NCBI RefSeq assembly: GCF_004299445.1
Contig: NZ_SCTC01000080.1
Location: 1-64,000, forward strand
From: Phenylobacterium sp.
GTDB taxonomy: Bacteria; Pseudomonadota; Alphaproteobacteria; Caulobacterales; Caulobacteraceae
Reading direction: 5' to 3'
DNA length: 64,000 bases
Shown here: one piece after another, positions 9,782 to 18,024 of the stretch
Position numbering within the stretch: position 1 is the stretch's first letter
Layout of the letters: the number at the start of each line of letters is the position of its first letter
Notes under the pieces: model-generated
The model's database searches: none
Seen by the model: the letters and a program-made list of their open reading frames with translations, nothing else
What the model was told of the DNA's origin: nothing
Translations under genes and position numbers: made by a program

Positions 9782-11347
9782 CTACGGCAACGCGCGATAG
9801 ATCAGGCGCCTGAACCGGGCCTCGCCGCGGCCGGCTGCGAACAGGGCGGGGCGCAGGGCCATGAAGCCGCCGCGGACGTTGTGATGATAGCCTGACACCT
9901 CCATCTGGCGATCGAACTTGGTCCAGGTCCGTCCGTCAGGGCTGGTGTGAAAGGTGACGATGTGGCGGTCGTTCTTCATGCGGATGCGCATGCGCCGCCC
10001 GTTCGGATTCGCGGGGCGGCCGCGCTCGATCCCGTACTGGTGGGTGACGAAGGCCGTCTGGTTGAAGGACAGGCCGCAGTAGAGCTGCTTGTCGTAGAAC
10101 AGCAGGATCCCGGCCGAGCCGTCGGCGGGAATCTCGATGTCGACTTCGACCTCATAGGCCTGGTCGGGCGCGATGAAGGTGAGGGGCGGGGAGTCCTTCG
10201 GCGCCGTCCCGCGCGCGGTCAACACCAGGGCGTTGTCGAAGCGCACACGGGCGAGCTCGTCGGGCGCCGGGTCGGCGAACCCCCACTGCACGCCCAGTTT
10301 CGAGACGGTGAAATCGTCTGAGAAGGCCAGGCCATGCGGACCCGGCTTGCCGCCGCGGGGCTTCCTGAGGGGCTTTGACAGGTCGCCGCCCTTGGCGCGG
10401 AACCAACCGTCGGTGGTCCATTCGATCGGGTCCAACAGGCACTGGCGGCCCAGGGTCCAGAAGCCGTTCTCATAGCCGTGGTAGACCATCCACCAGTCGC
10501 CGGCCGGCCCTTCGACCAGGGTGGCGTGGCCTCTCGACCACCACTTCTCATCGCGTGAGACGGTGCGCACGACGGGATTGTGAGGGCAGTTCTCCCAGGG
10601 GCCGTGGATCGAGCGCGAGCGCGCGACGATGACCATGTGGCCGGTGGGCGGCCCCGCCGTCCCGCCGACGGCCGTGATCTGATAGAACCAGTCTCCGCGC
10701 CGAGTGATCTTCGGTCCTTCCGGCGCAAAGCCCTCGACGTCCCAGTCCGCCGGGTAACGCCACGGGTCGTAGACGTGCTCGACCGGACCGTCGGTGGAGA
10801 GCCCGTCGTCGGTCAGCCGCACACGGTCGCCGCCTGACAGGAACAGGTAGCGCTTTCCGTCTTCGCCCACCGCATGGCCCGGGTCGATGTGGGCCGGCAG
10901 CTTCAGGTCGATCGGCTCGCTCCATGGCCCGCGGATATCGTCGGCCCAGATCACGTAGATCGAGCGCCGGTCCGGATACCGGGCCGGAATGTAAATGTAG
11001 TAGCGACCGTTGTGCCGGATCAGTTCGCAGGCCCAGACCGAGCCGATCGGCGTCTTGAGCGCCGCGGTGATCGGGGCCCAGTTCACCAGGTCCCGCGAGT
11101 GCCAGATCACCACGCCGGGATAGGCCTCGAAGGACGAGAACGTCATATAGTAGTCGGAGCCGTCCTTAAGGATCGTGGGATCCGGACGGTCTCCAGCGAC
11201 GATGGGGTTCAGGAACGTTCCATCGCCGAGGTCGGCCGTGCGCTGCCCTTCGACGCCGCGACGCCACGTGGGCGCTGCGGCCGCCGCGGGGAGGGCGGCG
11301 GCCGCGCCGAGGGCGCCGAAGGCCGTGCGGCGGGTAAGCTTCGACAT
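9782..11347 (-). CDS. glycoside hydrolase family 43 protein, exported
   Basis: A 521-aa enzyme with a twin-arginine-like leader (LTRRTAFGALG, then an Ala-rich segment). The catalytic domain is a five-bladed propeller: NPIVAGDRPDPTI supplies the catalytic base Asp of GH43, and SVWACELIRHNGRYYIY and DVEGFAPEGPKI follow (the Glu of EGP is the likely acid). A C-terminal beta-sandwich of about 190 residues (from FSDDF) resembles the accessory domain of GH43 xylosidases/arabinosidases. The start lies 5 nt after the stop of the upstream TonB receptor, so the two form an operon. A likely role is removing arabinose or xylose side chains from pectin. Exact substrate cannot be read from the sequence. 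Confidence 0.88.
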   Translation of the reverse strand: MSKLTRRTAFGALGAAAALPAAAAAPTWRRGVEGQRTADLGDGTFLNPIVAGDRPDPTILKDGSDYYMTFSSFEAYPGVVIWHSRDLVNWAPITAALKTPIGSVWACELIRHNGRYYIYIPARYPDRRSIYVIWADDIRGPWSEPIDLKLPAHIDPGHAVGEDGKRYLFLSGGDRVRLTDDGLSTDGPVEHVYDPWRYPADWDVEGFAPEGPKITRRGDWFYQITAVGGTAGPPTGHMVIVARSRSIHGPWENCPHNPVVRTVSRDEKWWSRGHATLVEGPAGDWWMVYHGYENGFWTLGRQCLLDPIEWTTDGWFRAKGGDLSKPLRKPRGGKPGPHGLAFSDDFTVSKLGVQWGFADPAPDELARVRFDNALVLTARGTAPKDSPPLTFIAPDQAYEVEVDIEIPADGSAGILLFYDKQLYCGLSFNQTAFVTHQYGIERGRPANPNGRRMRIRMKNDRHIVTFHTSPDGRTWTKFDRQMEVSGYHHNVRGGFMALRPALFAAGRGEARFRRLIYRALP

Positions 11348-11352
11348 GAGTC

Positions 11353-14148
11353 TCAGAACTTGTAGCGCACGCCCACGTAGAACTGCCGGCCGGTGTGGAC
11401 GTATTCCTCCGAGCTCTTGCGCTCGGACGAGATCCAGCGGTCGTCGAACTCGTCGGTCAGGTTGATGCCCTCGACCGACAGCGTGAGCTTGTCGGTGACC
11501 TCGTAGCTGGCCGAGGCGTCGAAGTTCAGGGTGGAGAACTTGCCCCGCACGTCGTTGCCGTTGCCGCCCGGCACCGTCGACAGGTAGCCGTCGCGGTAAG
11601 AGGCGGAGACGCGAGCCTTCACCTTTTCATACTCGTAGTAGAGCGTCGCGTTGAACGAGTAGGGCGACAGGCCCACCAGCGGCTGGACGACCGTCGTCGG
11701 CGGGTTGGCGGCCGCGTTGGTGATGTATTCGATGTCGGACTTCACGTAGGTGAAGTTCACGATGCCCCCGAAGCGGTCGAACGGCCCGGGCAGGAACGTG
11801 AAGGGCCGCTGGATGCTGGCTTCCAGGCCCTTGAGCGACCCGCCGTCGGTGTTCTGCTGCTGCGTGACCGTGAAGATGGTGTCGGCTGTGTTGCCGTTGG
11901 AGAGCAGGCTGGTCGGCAGGCCCGTCTCCGAGAAGGGGATCGTGGACGCAGCGCTCTGGATGTAGCTCTTCAGGTCCTTGTAGAAGAAGCCCAGGGTGAA
12001 CTGCGTCTCGCTGTCCGGGTACCACTCGAAGGAGAGATCGAAAGTATCGGCCCGGATCGGGTTGAGCAGCGGGTTGCCGACGTTCAGCGTGCGCGCGGTG
12101 TTATTGATCGTGCCGCCGGGGGTCAGGTTCGGCAGCTGCGGCCGCGACATCACCTTGGACGCCGCGAAGCGCACCATGACGTTGTCGACAGGCTCGACCA
12201 CCACGTTCAGCGAGGGCAGCGTATCCTTGTAGCTGCGCGCGACGTTGACGTAGTTCACGCCGACGAAGCCGCGGGCTTCCTGGTCGGTGCGGGCATGGCG
12301 GATGCCGATGTTGCCGCGCACGGGCATGCCCCCGATCTCGGTGTCGAAGTCGGCCTGCAGGTAGGCCGAGAAGTCGCGCTCTTCGACGTCGCGGTTTGCG
12401 CCACGCTGGTTGTCGCCAGATAGGCGGAAATCGCCGAACTGGTTGATGCAGTTGCAGTTGATGCCCAGGGCCTCGGCCACCTTTTCCAGGTCGGGCGAAA
12501 GCCACGACGTCGGCGTCCCGGCCGGCAGATTGAGCCCTTTGCCGAAACCAGTGATGAGCTTGGAAAGCGTGGCGATGGTGACGCCCGGCGGCAGGGCCAC
12601 GGCGCCTTCGGTGATGCCGCCCAGGACGAAGCGACGCTGCTCCTGGGTGCGGAAGTCGTACTCCTTGTAGAGCAGGCCGCCCTTCACCTGGAACACGTCG
12701 TTGACGTCGAACTCGAGGTCGGCGCGCACGTTCTTCAGCACGTTGACCGTTTTATTGGGCCGCATGCGGATGAGAGACGCATCGCCCAGCGCCAGTGTCG
12801 TGCCGAAGGTCCAGGACGCCGGGTTGGTGACGTCGAACCCGTAGTTGAAGCCGGGCTGCTTCAGGCTCTGCGTGTAGTCGTACTGGTAGCCGTCGCTGTC
12901 GTAACGATCGAACGAGATGGTCGTCTGGACCGGATTGTTCTGGATCGACGTGGACCGGCCGATCAGCAGGGAGCCGCGGAAGCGGTCATTGAACTCGTGA
13001 TCGATCTGCAAGGCGATCTGGTTGAATTCGGTCTTCAGCCGGTCGTAGCGGTCCTCAGTTCGGACATCGACGTCGTCGAAGGTGGCTGAGACCAGATGGC
13101 CCTTGGAGTCGAAGACCGGGTTGCGCACGTCGGTCTGCGGGTTGCCCTGGCCCGAGCGGCTGAACGAGATGACCTCGAGGTAGTTCTCGCGCCGGCTGCC
13201 GTCGAGCAGGGCGTAGAGGCCGTCGAGGGTGAAGGTGGTGCTGTCGGTGGGCTTGAACTGGATCGCGCCGGTCGCGCCCGTACGCTCCCAGTCGTAGGTC
13301 AGCCGGCCATAGCGCGGGATCCGCGGGTGCCAGGCCGAGTTGACGTTCGAATAGGTCCCCACCGGCACGTTGCAGGGGCCGGGGGTCTGGAAGCAGCCGG
13401 CCGAGTTGGTGGGGACGCTCGGGTTCTCCCAGCGGCCGGTGGACGAGCCTTCTTCAAGGGTCGTGCGCTTGGCGTAGGCCAGCGAGAACAGGGCGCCCAG
13501 CTTGCCGTCGAACCAGGTGTCGCTGAGCAGCAGGGTGCCGCGCGGGTCCCACTTCTTAGAGAGGTCGTTGTAGCCGTACTGTCCGCCGACGGCGACGACA
13601 CCCTCGCCGTAGTCGAACGGCTTGGCCGTACGCAGGTCGACGGTCGCGCCCAGCGATCCTTCCTCCACCTCGGCGGACTGCGACTTGCGCACCGTCAGGC
13701 GGTTGAACAGCTCCGAGGCGAAGATGTTGAAGTCGAAAGAGCGGCCGCGATTGGCGCCGCCCGAGCCGTCCTTGCCCCCGGTCGTGGCCAGCGCTTCCAG
13801 GCCGTTCAGACGGACGCGGGTGAAGTCGGAGGAAAGGCCGCGCACAGTGATCGTGCGGCCTTCGCCGCCGTCGCGGTCGATGGCGACGCCAGGGATGCGC
13901 TGAAGGCTCTCTGCCAGGTTCAGGTCGGGGAAGTCGGCGATGTCCTCGGCGTTGATGACGTCTACGATGTCGGTTTCGGCCTTCTTCACCGAGATTGCGC
14001 TGGCCAGGCTGGCGCGGAAGCCGGTCACCACCACTTCCTGCACTTCGTCGGCGCTGGCCTGGGCGAAGGCCGGACCCGCCAGGCCGGCGAGGATGAGGGT
14101 GGAAGCCCCACAGGCCAGCATGCGCAGCCGCGTCGTCGTCGCAGTCAT
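11353..14148 (-). CDS. TonB-dependent receptor, first gene of receptor-GH43 operon
   Basis: A 931-aa outer-membrane transporter paralogous to the one at 6.8-9.6 kb. It has a signal peptide (LRMLACGASTLILAGLAGPAFAQA), the TonB box/plug start DEVQEVVVTGFRASL, the plug segment NLAESLQRIPGVAIDRDGGEG, and the C-terminal beta strand HTGRQFYVGVRYKF with terminal Phe. GGGGAG lies 7 nt before the ATG. It is followed after 5 nt by the GH43 gene. A perfect operator is centred 70 bp upstream, which suggests induction with the uronate genes. It probably imports oligosaccharides that GH43 trims. No FecR or sigma factor partner is adjacent. Confidence 0.93.
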   Translation of the reverse strand: MTATTTRLRMLACGASTLILAGLAGPAFAQASADEVQEVVVTGFRASLASAISVKKAETDIVDVINAEDIADFPDLNLAESLQRIPGVAIDRDGGEGRTITVRGLSSDFTRVRLNGLEALATTGGKDGSGGANRGRSFDFNIFASELFNRLTVRKSQSAEVEEGSLGATVDLRTAKPFDYGEGVVAVGGQYGYNDLSKKWDPRGTLLLSDTWFDGKLGALFSLAYAKRTTLEEGSSTGRWENPSVPTNSAGCFQTPGPCNVPVGTYSNVNSAWHPRIPRYGRLTYDWERTGATGAIQFKPTDSTTFTLDGLYALLDGSRRENYLEVISFSRSGQGNPQTDVRNPVFDSKGHLVSATFDDVDVRTEDRYDRLKTEFNQIALQIDHEFNDRFRGSLLIGRSTSIQNNPVQTTISFDRYDSDGYQYDYTQSLKQPGFNYGFDVTNPASWTFGTTLALGDASLIRMRPNKTVNVLKNVRADLEFDVNDVFQVKGGLLYKEYDFRTQEQRRFVLGGITEGAVALPPGVTIATLSKLITGFGKGLNLPAGTPTSWLSPDLEKVAEALGINCNCINQFGDFRLSGDNQRGANRDVEERDFSAYLQADFDTEIGGMPVRGNIGIRHARTDQEARGFVGVNYVNVARSYKDTLPSLNVVVEPVDNVMVRFAASKVMSRPQLPNLTPGGTINNTARTLNVGNPLLNPIRADTFDLSFEWYPDSETQFTLGFFYKDLKSYIQSAASTIPFSETGLPTSLLSNGNTADTIFTVTQQQNTDGGSLKGLEASIQRPFTFLPGPFDRFGGIVNFTYVKSDIEYITNAAANPPTTVVQPLVGLSPYSFNATLYYEYEKVKARVSASYRDGYLSTVPGGNGNDVRGKFSTLNFDASASYEVTDKLTLSVEGINLTDEFDDRWISSERKSSEEYVHTGRQFYVGVRYKF

Positions 14149-14211
14149 CGTCTCACTCCCCGAGCGCCACTGTATCGCGGCTTAGTGGTTCCCAACCGGC
14201 TCATGTTGCAA

Positions 14212-14225
14212 TGACACCGGTGTCA
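14212..14225. promoter_or_regulatory. LacI-type operator upstream of TonB receptor-GH43 operon
   Basis: A perfect TGACACCGGTGTCA palindrome between the divergent receptor and XRE genes. It is 63 bp from the receptor ATG and 80 bp centre-to-centre from the identical site at 14292. Confidence 0.88.
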
Positions 14226-14291
14226 TACTACCCTGAGACTCGCTTCCATAGGAGGCGAACGCCAGAATACTGGAGGGAACATGTCTGTCTG

Positions 14292-14305
14292 TGACACCGG
14301 TGTCA
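14292..14305. promoter_or_regulatory. LacI-type operator upstream of (or inside) the XRE gene
   Basis: A perfect TGACACCGGTGTCA palindrome. It is 26 bp upstream of the ATG at 14332, similar to the 35-43 bp operator-to-start distances at uxaC, pelA and the carboxylesterase. If translation began at 14281 it would lie within the first nine codons. Confidence 0.85.
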
Positions 14306-14331
14306 ACAACTTGACGCTTCAGCCTGTCAGG

Positions 14332-14601
14332 ATGGCGCGCCGGCCGAACCCCGTGTTCTCGGACGAGTATGGCGTAGTCCGCGACGTGCTGATCGGGGCG
14401 CGGCGCGAGGCGGGGCTGAGCCAACGGGCCCTTGCGGCCAGGCTGGGCAAGACCGGCTCACACGTTGCGATGATCGAGCGCGGCCAGCGGCGGGTGGACT
14501 TGCTGGAATTCTGCCGGATCGCCGAGAGCCTGGGCCTGTCGCCCGACGCCCTGGTGGGGCGGATCGCCACCCAGCTTTGCGCCCTGCGGGCGGCGGCATG
14601 A
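14332..14601 (+). CDS. small XRE-family helix-turn-helix regulator
   Basis: An 89-aa protein that is almost only a Cro/CI-type HTH: ARREAGLSQRALAARLGKTGSHVAMIERGQRRVDLLEF. The pattern LSQxxLAxxLG...Vxx(I/M)ERGQR is classic for XRE DNA-binding domains. No effector or dimerisation domain is visible. Two starts are possible: ATG 14281 has GGAGGG 4-5 nt upstream and gives 106 aa, but its leader contains the operator palindrome. ATG 14332 begins where HTH-family similarity starts and respects the usual operator spacing, so I prefer it with modest confidence. The gene appears co-regulated with the pectin genes, and its own targets are unknown. Confidence 0.78.
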   Translation: MARRPNPVFSDEYGVVRDVLIGARREAGLSQRALAARLGKTGSHVAMIERGQRRVDLLEFCRIAESLGLSPDALVGRIATQLCALRAAA

Positions 14602-14635
14602 GCCCGGCCCGACGCCTTCGCGCAGGGGGCGGAGG

Positions 14636-16072
14636 CTAGCTCGCGAGCACCCTGTCCGGATCGGAGCCGAGACCCACATAGGCCTGGGTCACGGCGGTCC
14701 GGAAGGCTTCGTCTGCGGCGAGCGCGGCCGGGAACACCTCCGGCAGGGCCAGGAAACGGCCGACATCGTCCTTGCCGCCGTCACACTCCCGCCCAATCCC
14801 GGTCAGAACCTCCGCCAACGGATCGACGATGACGCCGCCGGCCCGGGCCTGATGCGCCACGAAGCGCATCCAGGCGGCGACGCCGACGACCAGTCGCCCT
14901 ATCGGCCGGCCGTCCGCCAGCGCCTCGGTGATCGTCTCGAGCAGCCGGAAGCGCAGCTTCTGCGAGCCGTCCCACGCGATCTGCGACAGTTTGTGCACGA
15001 TCGCAGGGTTGCGGAAGCGGGCGAGGATGCGGGTCACATAGTCTGGCAGGTCGAGCTCGGGGGCGTGCAGGCTGGCGGCGATATCCTCGCGCATCATCGC
15101 CTCGACGAAGCCCGCCAGACGCGGATGGTTCATGGCGTCGAAGACCGTCTCACAGCCCATTCCCAGGCCGGCGTAGGCGAGGGTGGAGTGGGCGCCGTTC
15201 AGCAATCTCAGCTTGGCGCGCTCGAACGGGGCGACCGCGCTGGCGACTGTCACCCCCGCCTCGCGGAACAGCTCGGCGTCGGCCCCCAGCTGATCCTCGA
15301 CCACCCACTGTACGAACCGCTCGCGCTGGATCGGCCAGGCGTCTTCCAGGCCCAGGGCGGCGCGCACCTGCTGGCGCAGGGCTTCGTCGGTGGCCGGCGT
15401 AATCGAGTCGACCATACTGGACGGGAAGGGGGCCTCGCTCTCAATCCAGCGGGCCAACTCCCGGTCGCCGCGGGCCTCGCAGAACCGAACCACGGCGCGG
15501 CGCAGCTTCAGCCCGTTATCCGAGAGATTGTCGCAACTGATGGCCGTGAACGCCGGCAGATCATGACGGCGGCGCCGCGAAAGGCCCTCGGCGATCCAGC
15601 CGATCAGGCTGAGCGGGTGCTCGCGCCGTCCCAGATCTCGGCGAATGTCCGGATGCTCGAGGTCGAGTTCGCCCTCGGTGGTCAGGCAGTAGCCCTTCTC
15701 GGTCACCGTCGCGGTCACATAGCGGGCCTCGAGCAGACGGCGGAAGACCAGAGCCGGATCCTCGGGCGCCACGACCACCTGCAGGATCGAACCGACGACC
15801 TGCAGCGCCGGCGCGGCGTCCTTCTCGACCAGGGTGTAGAGCCCGTCCTGCGGCGTCAGCGCATCACGTACGTCCGGCGTTCGCAAAGAGACAGCGCAGA
15901 CCGCCATGTCGGGCCGGCGTGAGAGCATCCGGTCGAAGTACCAGGCCTGGTGCGCGCGGTGGAAAGCACCCGGTCCGAAGTGCACGACGCCGATCCGCGC
16001 CAGCTCGCGATTATAGGCCGGTAGGCCGATCGGCGGAGGCACCCGAGCGAGCGTGGAACTGCAGAGACGCAT
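14636..16072 (-). CDS. uxuB: fructuronate reductase (mannitol dehydrogenase family)
   Basis: A 478-aa NAD-dependent long-chain polyol/uronate dehydrogenase. The N-terminal nucleotide-binding segment GVVHFGPGAFHRAHQAWYFD matches UxuB-type proteins. The C-terminal domain contains VDSITPATD, FVQWVVEDQ and KLRLLNGAHSTLAYAGLGMG, the last holding the conserved catalytic Lys region of the family. In the isomerase pathway it reduces fructuronate, made by UxaC from glucuronate, to mannonate. Tagaturonate reductase (UxaB) is a relative and cannot be strictly excluded. The codon at 16075 is TTG, so the ATG at 16072 is taken as the start; no strong Shine-Dalgarno is seen. It is divergent from the LacI gene with a shared operator. 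Confidence 0.82.
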   Translation of the reverse strand: MRLCSSTLARVPPPIGLPAYNRELARIGVVHFGPGAFHRAHQAWYFDRMLSRRPDMAVCAVSLRTPDVRDALTPQDGLYTLVEKDAAPALQVVGSILQVVVAPEDPALVFRRLLEARYVTATVTEKGYCLTTEGELDLEHPDIRRDLGRREHPLSLIGWIAEGLSRRRRHDLPAFTAISCDNLSDNGLKLRRAVVRFCEARGDRELARWIESEAPFPSSMVDSITPATDEALRQQVRAALGLEDAWPIQRERFVQWVVEDQLGADAELFREAGVTVASAVAPFERAKLRLLNGAHSTLAYAGLGMGCETVFDAMNHPRLAGFVEAMMREDIAASLHAPELDLPDYVTRILARFRNPAIVHKLSQIAWDGSQKLRFRLLETITEALADGRPIGRLVVGVAAWMRFVAHQARAGGVIVDPLAEVLTGIGRECDGGKDDVGRFLALPEVFPAALAADEAFRTAVTQAYVGLGSDPDRVLAS

Positions 16073-16106
16073 CAACGGGGAAGGCCGTTCCGAAGCATTT
16101 GTAGAT

Positions 16107-16120
16107 GGTAACCGGTGTCA
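16107..16120. promoter_or_regulatory. LacI-type operator shared by uxuB and the LacI gene
   Basis: GGTAACCGGTGTCA, a hetero-palindrome of half-sites GGTAACC and TGACACC. It lies 34 bp upstream of the uxuB ATG and 67 bp upstream of the preferred LacI start. This predicts autoregulation together with control of uxuB. Confidence 0.83.
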
Positions 16121-16187
16121 CCTAATCTGCATAGGAAGGCGGACCTGCTTCAGGCTTGTGGTTGCGGCCCGGCGCGGCGCAGGGGAT

Positions 16188-17297
16188 ATGAAGGCTAACA
16201 GTCGGCCCGAAGGATCGGTCACAACCCCCGTGAAGTCTCCGATGAGCAAGTCGCCCACGCCCGAAGAGGGGGCCTCCGAAGGCCTGCGGCGACGCCCCAC
16301 GATCAACGATATCGCCCGCCTGGCCGGGGTCTCGAAGAAGACCGTGTCGCGGGTGATCAACGCTTCGCCGTTCGTCCGCGACGACACACGCGAGCGGATC
16401 CAGGCCGTTATCGCCGAACTGGGGTTCGCGCCCGACCCGCAGGCGCGGGGGCTGGCCTATGGGCGCGCGTTCCTGATCGGCCTCGTCTACGACAACCCCA
16501 ACCCGCAGTACGTCGTGAACATGCAGCTCGGGCTGCTGGACGGCATGCGCAACTCGGGCTTCGAGCTGGTGGTGCACCCTTGCGACCGCTCCAGCCCCAC
16601 GTTCCTGGACGACCTGCGCGCGTTCATCGAGCGCCAGCGGCTGTACGGGGTAGTGCTGACGCCGTCGGTGTCCGAGGACGAGCGGGCCGCCAAGCTGATG
16701 GCCGACATCGGTTGCGCCTACGTCCGCGTGGCCTCGGTGACCCTGGATACGCCCGACCACATGATCGAGACCCGCGACCGCCTGGGCGGACGCGAGGCTG
16801 CGGCCCACCTGGCCGAGCTAGGCCACACGAAGATTGCGTTCCTCTCGGGCCCGCCGACGTTCCGCTCCTCGCACGAGCGGCGATCGGGCTTCGAGGAGGC
16901 GCTGAACGAGCGCGGCCTGTCGCTGGCCAAGGCCTACGTGGCCGAGGGCGCCTATACCTACGAATCCGGCGTCGAATGCGGCCGCGCACTGCTGGAAATG
17001 GCCGACCGTCCCACCGCGATCTTCGCGGGCAACGACGAGATGGCCGCGGGCGTCCTGCAGGCCGCCCGTCAACTGGGAGTCCGGGTGCCCGAGGACGTCT
17101 CGGTGGTGGGCTTCGACGACTTCCAGATCGCGTCTCGCCTCTGGCCCACCCTGACCACGGTGCGGACCCCCACCCGCGAGATCGGCCGCCTGGCCGTGGA
17201 ACGCCTGATGGGCCGAGAAGACGACAGCCGCGACCCGAAGAGCCGCCTGCCGTCGTTGGTGGTGCGGGAGTCGACGGCCCCGCCCGCGAAGAGGTGA
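16188..17297 (+). CDS. LacI-family transcriptional regulator of the uronate/pectin genes
   Basis: About 369 aa. The N-terminal LacI HTH is PTINDIARLAGVSKKTVSRV, followed by the hinge region and a periplasmic-binding-like effector domain (LIGLVYDNPNPQYV, GGREAAAHLAELGH, IAFLSGPP, PTAIFAGNDEMAAGV, VSVVGFDDF). ATG 16188 has an AGGGG just upstream. ATG 16242, 18 codons later, is an alternative, and the 5' extension to 16053 would pass through the operator and is rejected. It is divergent from uxuB. Nine ACCGGT palindromes in front of uronate and pectin genes make it the obvious regulator. LacI repressors of this kind usually release DNA on binding a pathway intermediate such as KDG, but the ligand here is not known. 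Confidence 0.92.
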   Translation: MKANSRPEGSVTTPVKSPMSKSPTPEEGASEGLRRRPTINDIARLAGVSKKTVSRVINASPFVRDDTRERIQAVIAELGFAPDPQARGLAYGRAFLIGLVYDNPNPQYVVNMQLGLLDGMRNSGFELVVHPCDRSSPTFLDDLRAFIERQRLYGVVLTPSVSEDERAAKLMADIGCAYVRVASVTLDTPDHMIETRDRLGGREAAAHLAELGHTKIAFLSGPPTFRSSHERRSGFEEALNERGLSLAKAYVAEGAYTYESGVECGRALLEMADRPTAIFAGNDEMAAGVLQAARQLGVRVPEDVSVVGFDDFQIASRLWPTLTTVRTPTREIGRLAVERLMGREDDSRDPKSRLPSLVVRESTAPPAKR

Positions 17298-17301
17298 GTC
17301 T

Positions 17302-17892
17302 TTAGCCGCCGGGTTCGCCGAGCCCCTCCGGCGGTTGCTTGCGGAGCGCTCCCACCGGCGTGAGCACCGTCCGCTCGATGATCTCGGCCATGGTCTCGGC
17401 GTCGACGCGGTCGAGGTTGCGGAGCCACCAGGCCAGCAGGTTCAGGATCGACGAGGTGAGATGGAACAGCAGCATCTCGTCCAGCGGATCTTGTGACGCC
17501 GACGAACGGGCGCGGCCCAGGGTCTCCAGGGTTTGGCGCAGCATGCCGGCGCGCACGGTCTCGCCCGCGCCGCCAGCGATCAGGGCGCGGTGGATCGGCA
17601 GGTTGTCCTGGACGAAGGCGCACAGCGAGCGGGCGGCTCCCCGGCGGTCCTTCTGCAGCAGGAGCGGTCGCACCTGGGTCAGGAAGTCTCCGGTCAGCGC
17701 ATCCGCCACGTCGGCCAGCAGCGCCTCCTTGTCCGCATAGTGACGGAAGAAGGTCGCGTAACCGACGCCGGCGCGGGCGGCGATGGCGCGCACGGTGATC
17801 TCGTCCAGCGCGCTCTCGGTGGCCAAGTCGACCATGGCCTGACGCAGGGCGGCGCGCGTGCGGACGATCCGGGCGTCGAGGGCGATTGACAT
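17302..17892 (-). CDS. TetR-family transcriptional regulator
   Basis: A 196-aa regulator with an N-terminal TetR HTH: ALRQAMVDLATESALDEITVRAIAARAGVGYATFFRHYADKEAL in outline (TVRAIAARAGVGYATFFRHY is the recognition region). The C-terminal ligand domain is helical and unassigned. It is divergently placed 132 bp from the redoxin/cytochrome/copper-oxygenase gene, so that gene is a likely target. Its 3' end abuts the LacI gene tail-to-tail with a 4-bp gap. Start ATG 17892 has no strong Shine-Dalgarno. Confidence 0.87.
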   Translation of the reverse strand: MSIALDARIVRTRAALRQAMVDLATESALDEITVRAIAARAGVGYATFFRHYADKEALLADVADALTGDFLTQVRPLLLQKDRRGAARSLCAFVQDNLPIHRALIAGGAGETVRAGMLRQTLETLGRARSSASQDPLDEMLLFHLTSSILNLLAWWLRNLDRVDAETMAEIIERTVLTPVGALRKQPPEGLGEPGG

Positions 17893-17931
17893 AGAGCGGC
17901 TGCACCCCGTTATGATCCAGTGTATATCGTA

Positions 17932-17998
17932 AGTGCTTCGTGGCGGCGTCAAGCCGGCGGCGCGATGAGACTTAAGACAAGTCCGGGCGCGAAGCACT
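17932..17998. promoter_or_regulatory. 9-bp inverted repeat in TetR divergent promoter region
   Basis: AGTGCTTCG (17932-17940) and CGAAGCACT (17990-17998) are exact inverted repeats separated by 49 bp. They lie between the TetR gene and its divergent neighbour. They could be two binding sites for the TetR protein, but neither is itself a clear palindrome. Evidence is positional only. Confidence 0.35.
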
Positions 17999-18024
17999 GG
18001 GAAGAACCGCTGGGGGAGCCGTCG

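Noticed and set aside
6798..14148. ORFs antisense to the TonB receptor and GH43 genes (e.g. 7701-8957)
   Set aside because: They follow the complementary codon pattern of GC-rich genes and have no motifs.
14191..14204. Possible second operator (CCCAACCGGCTCAT) 21 bp from the 14212 site
   Set aside because: Only the ACCGG core matches. The spacing is suggestive, but the flanks fail.
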